Below are positions 7,806-16,101 of a DNA stretch of 64,000 nucleotides, piece after piece. Origin of the DNA: Candidatus Microthrix subdominans (GTDB taxonomy: Bacteria > Actinomycetota > Acidimicrobiia > Acidimicrobiales > Microtrichaceae). The notes beneath the pieces are model-generated. The model was not told where the DNA came from. It worked only from the letters and a program-made list of their open reading frames with translations, and did no database searches. Where the stretch lies: the NCBI GenBank assembly GCA_016719385.1, contig JADJZA010000001.1, positions 496,001-560,000 of the forward strand. Reading direction: 5' to 3'. Position 1 is the first letter of the stretch; every line of letters starts with the position of its first letter. Made by a program: the position numbers and the translations under genes.

Positions 7806-8847
7806 GGGTCACCACACTCCACATCTGAGCGGCATACTCAGCCCCTCGTTGTTCGTCATGCAGATCGCACCAGATCCGCACCGGGTGCGCCGCCCAGGCG
7901 TTGAAGTCGTCGAACCGCTCGTAGTGGCGCCGAGTGACGCCGACACGCCACTTGTCGTTGGAGAGAACGACGTTTGCGGCCTCATCGGGAGCCGGTTCAA
8001 GGCCGAGCGCTGCCGCGACAGCAACGAGGCTGCGATCTCCAACCGCTACCCAAGCCCGCAGATGCTTCGGGGATGCCGTACCGAGAACTCCGACATATGC
8101 CGCGCCCACACGACCGGTCACAGCAAGCTCAACCTCAGAGCGATCGGCCGCTGCCGACAGTCGAGCGGCGACGTCGAACACGGTGCGTCCCCAGAGATAG
8201 CCTCTCAACGTCTCGGGGCCCGGCCACCCCGTACCTTCCGCAAGGAGCCGCACCAGCGCCACGCTGTCGACCAGCTCGACCGACACCCGGGCGCCCTCAC
8301 GATGTTTGACGACCAGTCCGTGTGCCTCCAACTGGGACACGGCCTTGGATGCCGACGGGAGGCTGACCCCGGTGCTCGCTGCGAGCTCGCCGATGGAGGG
8401 CCGCGACTCGTCCATCGCCTGCACAAGAAGCTCCTGGGCCACCAGCCCGTGACCCTTCTGCAGCGGTAGCGCTGCTCGATGGCGCCTGACCTGTTGCCCG
8501 AAACGACCAGCGCTTACGTCGACGCGTGGCCACGCGATCTCAGCGATCCCGGAAACGTCCACAAAGCTGACACCCGCCTCGCGGAGCTCCGCCCGCCATT
8601 CGAGTGGCACAGACCCGGCAACCAGCACAACCCGACCTGGTCCGGCCTGGCCCGTCGCACCAGCGATCAACGCTGGAGCATCTCGGTACGAGCCGGGATC
8701 GACAACCTGGACATCGAGCACGATCCCGTCGTCGAACTGAAGCTTGGATATGCGCCCTCGCCGGACGTCAAGGCCTTCGAACGTCGTCTTCGACGCGTCA
8801 ACCCACGGCAGGTCGAGCATCAGTTCGGCAGCCATGAGTTGCATCAT
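7795..8847 (-). CDS. abiEi: AbiEi-like antitoxin with internal winged helix
   Basis: About 350 residues. Residues 130-210 hold a winged helix (IGELAASTGVSLPSASKAVS), and the C-terminal half is the mixed domain (VGVLGTASPKHLRAWVAVGD ... HPVRIWCDLHDE) seen in type IV antitoxins that pair with AbiEii. It probably represses its own promoter by binding the inverted repeat at 8862-8918. An in-frame ATG at 8874 would lie within the left arm, so I prefer ATG 8847 (MMQLMAAELM). The toxin gene overlaps its 3' end. The class is well supported; the exact start is not. Confidence 0.75.
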   Translation of the reverse strand: MMQLMAAELMLDLPWVDASKTTFEGLDVRRGRISKLQFDDGIVLDVQVVDPGSYRDAPALIAGATGQAGPGRVVLVAGSVPLEWRAELREAGVSFVDVSGIAEIAWPRVDVSAGRFGQQVRRHRAALPLQKGHGLVAQELLVQAMDESRPSIGELAASTGVSLPSASKAVSQLEAHGLVVKHREGARVSVELVDSVALVRLLAEGTGWPGPETLRGYLWGRTVFDVAARLSAAADRSEVELAVTGRVGAAYVGVLGTASPKHLRAWVAVGDRSLVAVAAALGLEPAPDEAANVVLSNDKWRVGVTRRHYERFDDFNAWAAHPVRIWCDLHDEQRGAEYAAQMWSVVTHGD

Positions 8848-8861
8848 CTCACAACAGGACT

Positions 8862-8918
8862 CTAAACAGAACATATGCCCCTAAAACTCGGTATCCGTGC
8901 ACTTGGGTTTCTGTTTAG
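8862..8918. promoter_or_regulatory. Inverted repeat, probable AbiEi operator
   Basis: CTAAACAGAA (8862-8871) and its exact complement TTCTGTTTAG (8909-8918) are separated by 37 bases, directly upstream of the antitoxin coding start. AbiEi proteins studied elsewhere bind paired inverted repeats in their promoter. Confidence 0.55.
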
Positions 8919-9159
8919 TGACCCGTGCAGATCCAGAGAAACAGGCGCCAAAGTTCATGGTGACCTCCGCGGCGCCCTGCTGATCACATCGCAAGTATCG
9001 GGTGTGACGTTCTAGCGCCGGCATGTCGGTCGCTGGAGACTCAGGCGATGCCAAGGCGCCTGGCGGTCTCGGGGCCAAGTCCGTGTTCCCCAGCGATCAC
9101 GTCGCCGTCAGACCGGCGCGCAGCGCGGGCAGCGGCCAACTGGGCGGCAATTCCGTCCA

Positions 9160-9330
9160 ATCAGCGGTCGGCGAGCTGCTCGAGATGGACCAGTCCAAAA
9201 TCTCGCGGCTCGAGCGGCGCAGCGACATGCTCCTCTCCACCCTCAAGCGGTTCGTCCAAGCCACCGACGGCGAGATGCACCTGGTCGTGACTTACCCGGA
9301 CGGCGGCCCCGTCGAGTTGTTGACCTTCTC
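9160..9330 (+). pseudogene. HigA-type XRE antitoxin fragment
   Basis: The frame reads VGELLEMDQSKISRLERRSD, then MLLSTLKRFVQATDGEMHLV and VTYPDGGPVEL. This is the recognition helix and C-terminal tail of HigA/XRE antitoxins. The first helices and the start are not present in frame, and the end runs head-on into another XRE remnant on the opposite strand. Confidence 0.65.
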
Positions 9331-9444
9331 CCCATGGTCACCAGCCGTTTCGCGTGCGTCGCGGACCGTTTCTCCGAACTCCAGCGCAAGTCGCGCAGCA
9401 GCGTAGGTCTCATCGAAGTTGGCACGCTCGGCGGCTACTTCGCC
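9292..9444 (-). pseudogene. XRE antitoxin N-terminal fragment
   Basis: The minus-strand frame ANFDETYAAARLALEFGETV followed by RDARETAG is the usual beginning of HigA-like proteins (..F...Y..AR.A.E.GE.VR.ARE.AG), just before the HTH. The HTH itself is missing: the frame ends at 9292 in sequence belonging to the opposite-strand fragment. No start codon of good quality was found. Confidence 0.5.
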
Positions 9445-9454
9445 CCGTTTCGGC

Positions 9455-9790
9455 TCAGGCCTCTGGGGGGAGATGCAACCAGATCCCGGCCTCGAAGCCG
9501 CCCCGTTCTGCCCGCTTCTTCCCAGCCGCCGTTTCGATGTCGCCCCAAGGCTGGCCGAGCTCCGAGGCGATCCCCTTGAGCACTTCGAGCACGTCGGCGA
9601 GTTCTTCGCGCTGTTCGGCAGGAGAGGCTGCCGTGCGGAGCTCGTCGCTCTCCTCCTGCAACTTCGCCAGCAGCGCCGGTAGACGCTCGGCCTGGTCGAG
9701 CAGGCGGGTGGTGGCCTGACCGCCGGCCGCCTCGATGATCTCCGGTATGCGGTCGCGTACGAGCTTCCCGTCGGTGTCCATTCGGACCAT
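9455..9790 (-). CDS. MazG-like / phosphoribosyl-ATP pyrophosphohydrolase-like protein
   Basis: A 111-residue protein opening with GKLVRDRIPEIIEAAGGQAT, the hallmark of the small all-alpha NTP-pyrophosphohydrolase family, then KLQEESDELRTAASPAEQRE and ELADVLEVLKGIA, giving the EExxE...ExxD metal-binding pattern. The family hydrolyses nucleoside triphosphates to monophosphates and often sits in accessory islands. ATG 9781 (three codons in) is an equally good start. It follows the HNH gene by 16 bases on the same strand, so they may form one unit. Confidence 0.85.
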   Translation of the reverse strand: MVRMDTDGKLVRDRIPEIIEAAGGQATTRLLDQAERLPALLAKLQEESDELRTAASPAEQREELADVLEVLKGIASELGQPWGDIETAAGKKRAERGGFEAGIWLHLPPEA

Positions 9791-9806
9791 GGTTCCATGG
9801 TTGGGT

Positions 9807-10832
9807 TCAGAACAGCGGTGGCAGTTCCTCAGGGGCCAACCATGGAGTTCTGACTCCTCCGGCGGTTGCCTCGATGCGGGCTCGCTCCAGCGTCTTGGCT
9901 CGTGCGTTCGCCGTGCCCCCCGTCTGGGCGATGAGCGTCGGGCGGAGCGGGTGTTGGCTGGCGATCAGGTACTCGTTGCGTCGGTGGAGTCGCTCGTCGG
10001 GCGGACGGTCGGACTTCTCGTGCCAGCCGTTGCACCGGGCACATGCCAAAACCAGGTTCCACACCCCGTCGACCGGGGCGTTGCCAACTTCGGCGCCGAA
10101 CGACCAGGCGAAGACATGGTCAACCTGGGCCTGGCTGCCCGTCGAGCCATCGGTTGAGATCGGGGAGTAGCAGAAGAAGCAGACGCCCTTCTGGTAGCCG
10201 TTGAGGGCGCCACGGATCCCGGTAACAGCAGTCCGACCCCGTCCGACGGTCCTGAGCGATTGCAGGTCGGGGTCGTAGCTGACCGTCAGCAGGTGGCGTG
10301 GAAGGTTCAGTTCCCAGGCCGCTTCGACCAGTTGCCAGCGGCTCTCGGTCTCCTCGGTCAACGAGGTTTGCTTTGCCTCTTCAAGGAGCCGGTGCATCTG
10401 ATCGGTGAGTCGGATTCCGCCACGGTTCGAACGCTCGTCGAGGAAGAACCGCTGATCGATTTCCAAGCCGTCGAGCACATGGAAGGCGTCGATGACGTTC
10501 TGGAACCCCAACCGGCGGGTGGTCTCGATCAGATCGTCTTCGCCGAGCTCGCCGGCGTTGTGGGCCCGGCACGCGTCAAGGAACTTGCTGCGCTGCGATG
10601 TGCCTTGCCGATCTACCATCCGAAGGTGTCGACAGACGTGTCGGGAAAACGGAACGGCCAGTTCGTCGAGGGTGACCAACTCCCGATCCTGGGCGCCCAG
10701 CTCCAGCAGCGACCGCCCCAAGGCCAACTTGTACGAGGCGACGTTTCGGCCTCACAGGATCTGCGCCCGCCAGTAGGAATCGAGCGATGGCCGCTCGTCG
10801 GTGAATTGTTCGACTGCCGTTCGGTGTATCAC
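9807..10832 (-). pseudogene. HNH endonuclease with in-frame stop near N-terminus
   Basis: From GTG 10832 the frame reads VIHRTAVEQFTDERPSLDSY then WRAQIL, a TGA at 10754-10752, then GRNVASYKLALGRSLLELGA; the family normally reads straight through here with a tyrosine. The remaining 306 residues contain GVCFFCYSPI, QAQVDHVFAWSFG and DGVWNLVLACARCNGWHEKS: a C-x2-C zinc knuckle, the DH of the HNH motif and the terminal N...C..CN. Restart at TTG 10727 would keep the nuclease domain but lose the N-terminus. One point change or an error is enough to explain it. Confidence 0.75.
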
Positions 10833-10836
10833 TCAA

Positions 10837-10857
10837 ACAGTTTGATCGAACGCTCAC
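10837..10857 (-). promoter_or_regulatory. 21-bp repeat upstream of HNH gene (copy 2)
   Basis: Exact copy of 1212-1232, four bases upstream of the HNH GTG start on the minus strand. The bases beyond the repeat differ, so this is a short conserved element and not part of a long duplication. Confidence 0.4.
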
Positions 10858-11294
10858 GGTGGAAAACGGTCTTGTTGGAAGCGAATGCAGACCAAGACGA
10901 AGGTCAGCGAGAACGCATTGCGGAGCAGCCACACCAACGGTGGCAAGCCGCTAGGCGATTACGCCTGAACGGGCGACGAACGCCACGTCAGAAAAGGCGT
11001 AGCTGGCTGTATCGCCGTGTGGCGTCGAGTCACGAATCAGCTCGGTCGTCCAGTTCGCATCCGGAACGGCGCATATTGGGGCGAGTGCGTGCCGATTAGC
11101 GCTTTGCAGTTCGCCCAACTGCCACCGTCTGGACTCGAACGTCGACCTTGAAGCTCGTCGACCGTCAGCACGACTATATGAAATTAATCATCCGGTCAGT
11201 GACGACTCTGTCATCAATTATGCGAGGCCTGGAGAACGGGCAATAATGACTAAAAGACGGTTGATTTTGTCCATAAATCTAAACCAAATTCCCT
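10858..11294. other. Intergenic, nothing recognised
   Basis: No frame resembles a protein. GC content falls from about 11150 onward, where AT-rich stretches lead into the 3' end of the hydrolase gene. Confidence 0.5.
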
Positions 11295-12692
11295 CTAAAC
11301 TGGGGGCGTGTCACTTAGTTCCGCCGGGTCTAAGTCCAGAGCAAGAGCGTCCCTTAAGGCGTCAAGCGAGAGACGCGGCTCGTCGTTGCTGCCTGACTCA
11401 GACGAGCCTGGGGACCAATAGGAAGAGTGGGCCTTGAGGGTATGAGTGCGAATCCAGTTTGGTCCGCGCACCGCGACGTCGAGCACTCCTGGCCCGAAAC
11501 AGGGAGCAAGGGGGCCACCCACGAGATCGCCAGCTACTCCGGCCCATGTTGGCATATAGAGGTTGGTCCATCTTGTTGGGCCGAAAGGGGCACCATGGTG
11601 AGGAGCTCGGAGATGGAAAGAGTCACTGGGCGCGCCGAAAGGCTTCCAAATCTGATACGAAAAGCGATCTAAAGAGCCGTGCTCCTCGTCGATAATTGGT
11701 GGACAGGTAGGAAGCTCGCGCTCCACTTGTCGTTGGATGAGATCGTCTGAGTCCTTCGCTAGTAGTAACGGTGCGTGAGTTAAGGGGCTGCCAACTGTAA
11801 TTAAATCCGTAATCCGCCAAGCATTTCCCAACTTTGACATTTCTTGAAAAAGCTCCCACTGGGCATTTTGGTATTCTTGTACCAGCGATATCCTGCAGTC
11901 TTTGGTACTGGGATTCCGCTTGAGTTGTTCGCTTAAAGCATTTGCTAGCCGCTCCGCCTCGGCCAGTGCTGACTGTTCGCAGGGTTGAGGTCTACTATAG
12001 GTCGAGTGCATTTCGGCCCAGAGCTGCCTTAAGAGATCGTAGGCGATTACGCTGCCGAGACTGTGTCCGACGACAACAATTCGCTCATATAGCGGTTCGC
12101 CCTTTGGGCCTTTTGCATCATGGAGGCTTCGGAGGAGCTGTAGGCCCTCATCACGAATTGTTCGCCGCATCTTAATATTTTCGGGGATCGGACTGAGGTA
12201 TCGTGCGGCATCGCCCAGCGACTTCACTAAAAAACCCTGCACGATGGCCCAAACGGTGGTGAGACAAAACCCAATCCAGATGTTGCTCGCCACTCCGGTA
12301 TCGGGTGCTTTGCGAAGGAACCACTGAAACCAGAAGGCCAGCCCGGCCACGAGAAGGCCCCAAGACAAAAACCAGATCGTTTTAAGGTTAGGTGGAATTT
12401 TGCTAGGCTTGCGCAATAGTAACGATTTTGTCCATCCGGCTACGTGGGCCAATGTGGTTCCATCGACTTGAGAAGCCCAGTAGTACTCAAAAAAGTGCGT
12501 GCGTGGCTGCTGACGGTTCTGGAGTGTACGAAGTTCGAGCGTTCCCGATAGCGGGTCAGGCTTGCTAAAATACTGTGGGCCAGCAGGGGCGCTAGGTAGT
12601 ACGGACGCTACGAAGCTGCGTACCGTCCCCATGGGTTTCTGCTCGCCGATACCATGAATCACAACGACTGCTTGAGTTCTTCGTTTCCTCAT
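11295..12692 (-). CDS. Membrane-associated alpha/beta hydrolase
   Basis: From ATG 12692 (MRKRRTQAVVVIHGIGEQKP) the protein has 465 residues. AVVVIHGIGEQ is the oxyanion-side strand-loop of alpha/beta hydrolases, IVVVGHSLGSVIAYDLL (near residue 205) is the nucleophile elbow GHSLG, and a membrane hairpin (IWFLSWGLLVAGLAFWFQWF and WIGFCLTTVWAIVQGFL, residues about 107-160) separates them. A late ITVGSPLTHAP segment probably carries the acid. It could be a lipase or esterase facing the cytoplasm. Codon use and GC are lower than in the neighbours, suggesting transfer. It is divergent from the large helicase operon. Substrate unknown. Confidence 0.7.
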   Translation of the reverse strand: MRKRRTQAVVVIHGIGEQKPMGTVRSFVASVLPSAPAGPQYFSKPDPLSGTLELRTLQNRQQPRTHFFEYYWASQVDGTTLAHVAGWTKSLLLRKPSKIPPNLKTIWFLSWGLLVAGLAFWFQWFLRKAPDTGVASNIWIGFCLTTVWAIVQGFLVKSLGDAARYLSPIPENIKMRRTIRDEGLQLLRSLHDAKGPKGEPLYERIVVVGHSLGSVIAYDLLRQLWAEMHSTYSRPQPCEQSALAEAERLANALSEQLKRNPSTKDCRISLVQEYQNAQWELFQEMSKLGNAWRITDLITVGSPLTHAPLLLAKDSDDLIQRQVERELPTCPPIIDEEHGSLDRFSYQIWKPFGAPSDSFHLRAPHHGAPFGPTRWTNLYMPTWAGVAGDLVGGPLAPCFGPGVLDVAVRGPNWIRTHTLKAHSSYWSPGSSESGSNDEPRLSLDALRDALALDLDPAELSDTPPV

Positions 12693-13229
12693 TCGGAGTA
12701 CCCATCCCGTAGATGCCCGATGGCGGCTGATACCGAGAGGCCATCCTCTCACTAACTAGCCATCGATGCACCCAAATTGCGGAGTTCCCTGTCCGGCCAC
12801 TGAGCGCTGTCTTCCAGCGGATGCAGAGCTGAGCAGTTCTTCCGGTCGTTAAGAGCGTGGTACTCAAGGCTCGGCCCAGGTCACCATCGCTGACGACCTG
12901 TCATGGAGTGAGTCGCGATGCAGGAACTGCCCTCCCCCGAGGGAGGGAACCTCGGTAAGGCGAAAAGGAGACCGCAGCTAGCTTGCTGGACGTCGCCAAC
13001 CTGCTGGCCATTAATTGATTAGGGCATCTCAACGAGCTCCCAGCGCTGCGACGCGGTCCTCGCTTGCAAGTCTTATTCCCGAACTTCAACCCTCCGGTCC
13101 TTCCGACCTTTCCGGCGGAGGGGGCGAAACCGTGAAGGGCTGCGAGCCACGCTCGCAGATTGGCGGGAATGAATCGTCGGGTCTCGCTAGTCGCTACCGT
13201 GAGAGATCGCAGTCCTAGGGGAGTGGGTT
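12693..13229. promoter_or_regulatory. Divergent promoter region with strong ribosome site for TTG start
   Basis: About 540 bases without a gene separate the hydrolase from the helicase operon and must hold both promoters; I could not assign -35/-10 boxes with confidence. AGGGGAG at 13217-13223, six bases before TTG 13230, decides the start of the first operon gene. Confidence 0.5.
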
Positions 13230-16100
13230 TTGGCAGAGTCGGCGACAAGCGCGCAACAACTGGATCTCATCGCAGCGGGTTCACGCGTGATCGTGCGTGA
13301 CCAGGACTGGCAGGTCATCGAACTCGAACGACATTCGATGGGAAGTCGGGCGATCGTTCGTTGCATCGGCCGGAGCGAACTCGTCCGCGATCAGGCTGCA
13401 TCGTTCTTCTCGGATCTCGATGTTATCGAGCCGGAGGATCCGACTCGAACCCGTTTTCGCCTAGATACCTCCCCAAGCGGGGTCGAGACCAGGCTGGTTC
13501 TTGAGAGCGTTCTCCACCGGACCCCAGTCCCCGTGTCGAATACGGATCTCACCGTCGGCCACCTGCTGCTCGCTGATGATCTGCCATTCCAACGTGAGCC
13601 GTTCCGCAAGGCGACGACGCAGCTGCAGCCCCGGCTCTTGATCGCCGATGCCGTCGGGCTGGGCAAGACGATCGAGGTTGGGATGCTCCTTGCTGAACTT
13701 CAACGACGCGGCCGAGCCAACCGGGTGCTGGCCGTCGTACCTCGGCACATCCTCGATCAGATCCAACACGAGCTGTGGTGCCGCTGTGCCTTTCCTCTCG
13801 TTCGACTCGACTCTGAAGGAATCCAGCGGGTCCGGCAGAGGATCCCGGCAGGTCGCAACCCGTTCACCTACTTCAACCGTGTCATCGTCTCGATCGACAC
13901 AATCAAGAATCCCAGTCGATACCGGCACCATCTGGAGCGCGTCCGTTGGGATGCCGTGTGGATCGACGAAGCCCACAGCGCGACCAATAGGGCGAGCCTC
14001 CGCAGTCAGGTCGCTCGTGTCCTCGCACCTAATGCCGACGCGCTCATCCTCACGACCGCGACACCGCACAATGGAAAATCGGAGTCCTTCGCCGAGTTGA
14101 TCTCGCTGCTCGATCCGACGGCTGTTCCGGACCCAAAGGAGGTCACGGCCGAGGACATCGAGCACCTGGTCATTCGTCGTCACAAGAAGTCACCCGACGT
14201 CGAAGCGGTCATTGGCGACCGGTGGGCCGAACGCGCCGAGCCCGTTCCGGTCGCCGTAATACCGAGCCCTGATGAGGAAGCGGTCTTTGCAGAACTGAGC
14301 GAGACCTGGCTGAACCCCGAGAAGTCCGCCCCCTGCGAGGATCGCCTCTTTCCTTACACCTTGCTGAAGGGAGCGCTCTCCTCACCAGCCGCGCTCTCCG
14401 AGTCGATCGATAACCGCCTCAACAAATACGGGACAGCGGTTCCGCTTGATCCGTCGACCCCGACTGACTCCCCAGAGGTCGAAGCGCTCCGCCGCCTCCG
14501 AGTCAAGGCCCAGGAGGCGATGGACAACGCACCAGCCAAGCTCGCGAAGCTTGTCGCCACGCTCCGCGAGATCGGGGTTGACAAGGAGTCGAACGTCCGA
14601 GTTGTGATTTTCTCCGAGCGTGTTCGCACCCTTGATTGGATCGCTGAAGCCGTTCGGGACGAACTCGGGATGGCTGACAAGCAGGTCGAGACGTTCCACA
14701 ACTCTAAGAGCGACGAGGAGCAACAACAGATCGTTGAGGCGTTCTCGATGGCCTCGGCCCCGATCCGTGTCCTCGTGACGTCCGATATCGCGTCTGAGGG
14801 CGTGAACCTTCACAAGCAGTGCCATCACCTGATCCACTTTGACCTCCCTTGGTCGCTGATCACCCTCGAACAACGCAACGGCCGCATTGATCGCTATGGC
14901 CAACTCCACCGCCCGGAAATCCGCTACCTCATCTACAACCCTGCCGATGAGGAGACCGCCAGCGACGTTCGTGTCGTGTCGAAGCTCGTCGAGAAGGAGA
15001 ACACCGCCCACAAAGCGTTGGGTGATGCAGCGTCTGTCATGGGGCTCTACAGCGAATCGGCTGAGCAGAGCGCGATTATCGATGCCCTGCGTAAGCGCAC
15101 CACCGACGAGCGAGAAGCGGCGCTTGAGGAAGCCGTGCCGACAGCCAACACCTTTGATCCGTGGGCGTTCGCCGGCCTCGACACCCCGCCTGAAGCAGAG
15201 TCATCAGCGCCTCCGGTTGCCACGAGCCCGGTCCCTTCGCTCTTCAACTGCCCGGATGACTTCCTCAGGGTCGGAGCCACCCTGGTCTACGGCGACTTGA
15301 GCCAGATCGGCTGGGAGACCGACGGTCAGGTCCTGAGCTTCGAGCCGCCCCAGGATCTCTTGCGCCGACTCGATGCGCTCCCGCAGTCATACTTGCGTCA
15401 GCGCAACCTGGCCGGTCGACTGCGACTCACCACCGACCAGCGTGTGGCCACCCAATCGCTCGATGACGCCGTCAATGCCAAAGCCGATTCGGGAGACACC
15501 GGAACCGCCTGGCCCGAAGTCCACTACCTCGGTCCTCAGCATCCGGTACTCGACTGGCTTGCGGACAAACTCCTTTACCGGGTCCAACGCAACGAAGCCA
15601 TCGCCATTGCATGTGCAGTCGACGCCCCCACCGTTCTCGTCTCCGGTGTCTGGTCCAACAAGCTCGGTGAGCCGATCGCCTCTGTATGGCTGGCCGCCAC
15701 GATCGAGGACGAGATGGTCACATTTGCGGACATGTTCCCGACCCTTGCGGCCGCCGGTGTTGCTGAAGGCATGGTCAACCCTGTCTGGCAAGGCGACATG
15801 GCCGTGGTTGAGGCACAGCTCGGCCCGATCGTCACCGCCGTCGAAAGCAACCTTGCGGCGCATATGGAAGGGCCGTTGGAAAAGGTCAGCGAGCGGCTCG
15901 AGGCCACGAGAACGAGGCTCGAACGATGGCAGATCAGCGCACGGGCCGTTGCCGATGAGATGAAGCCCGGCCCGCATCGCGACCGTCGTTTCTCTGACAT
16001 CGATCGGGTGACCCGTCAGATCGAAGGGTTGATTGCCGATAACACAGCCGCCCCATCACCGCTGATCCGCGTCATTGGCGCGCTTGTTCCGAGGAACTGA
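13230..16100 (+). CDS. SNF2/RapA-type helicase, DrmD-like, first gene of defence operon
   Basis: A 956-residue superfamily 2 ATPase. Visible motifs: I ADAVGLGKTIEVGML (about residue 140-152), II WIDEAHSA (DEAH at 246), III LTTATPHNG (about 276), V TSDIASEGVNLH (about 517) and VI LEQRNGRIDRYGQ (about 547). This set is that of SNF2/RapA translocases, which move on double-stranded DNA without unwinding it. The C-terminal 300 residues are family-specific. The size and place directly before a large adenine methylase match DrmD of class 1 DISARM. The TTG start is supported by a strong ribosome site. The next gene begins one base after its stop, so translation is probably coupled. Confidence 0.85.
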   Translation: MAESATSAQQLDLIAAGSRVIVRDQDWQVIELERHSMGSRAIVRCIGRSELVRDQAASFFSDLDVIEPEDPTRTRFRLDTSPSGVETRLVLESVLHRTPVPVSNTDLTVGHLLLADDLPFQREPFRKATTQLQPRLLIADAVGLGKTIEVGMLLAELQRRGRANRVLAVVPRHILDQIQHELWCRCAFPLVRLDSEGIQRVRQRIPAGRNPFTYFNRVIVSIDTIKNPSRYRHHLERVRWDAVWIDEAHSATNRASLRSQVARVLAPNADALILTTATPHNGKSESFAELISLLDPTAVPDPKEVTAEDIEHLVIRRHKKSPDVEAVIGDRWAERAEPVPVAVIPSPDEEAVFAELSETWLNPEKSAPCEDRLFPYTLLKGALSSPAALSESIDNRLNKYGTAVPLDPSTPTDSPEVEALRRLRVKAQEAMDNAPAKLAKLVATLREIGVDKESNVRVVIFSERVRTLDWIAEAVRDELGMADKQVETFHNSKSDEEQQQIVEAFSMASAPIRVLVTSDIASEGVNLHKQCHHLIHFDLPWSLITLEQRNGRIDRYGQLHRPEIRYLIYNPADEETASDVRVVSKLVEKENTAHKALGDAASVMGLYSESAEQSAIIDALRKRTTDEREAALEEAVPTANTFDPWAFAGLDTPPEAESSAPPVATSPVPSLFNCPDDFLRVGATLVYGDLSQIGWETDGQVLSFEPPQDLLRRLDALPQSYLRQRNLAGRLRLTTDQRVATQSLDDAVNAKADSGDTGTAWPEVHYLGPQHPVLDWLADKLLYRVQRNEAIAIACAVDAPTVLVSGVWSNKLGEPIASVWLAATIEDEMVTFADMFPTLAAAGVAEGMVNPVWQGDMAVVEAQLGPIVTAVESNLAAHMEGPLEKVSERLEATRTRLERWQISARAVADEMKPGPHRDRRFSDIDRVTRQIEGLIADNTAAPSPLIRVIGALVPRN

Positions 16101-16101
16101 C

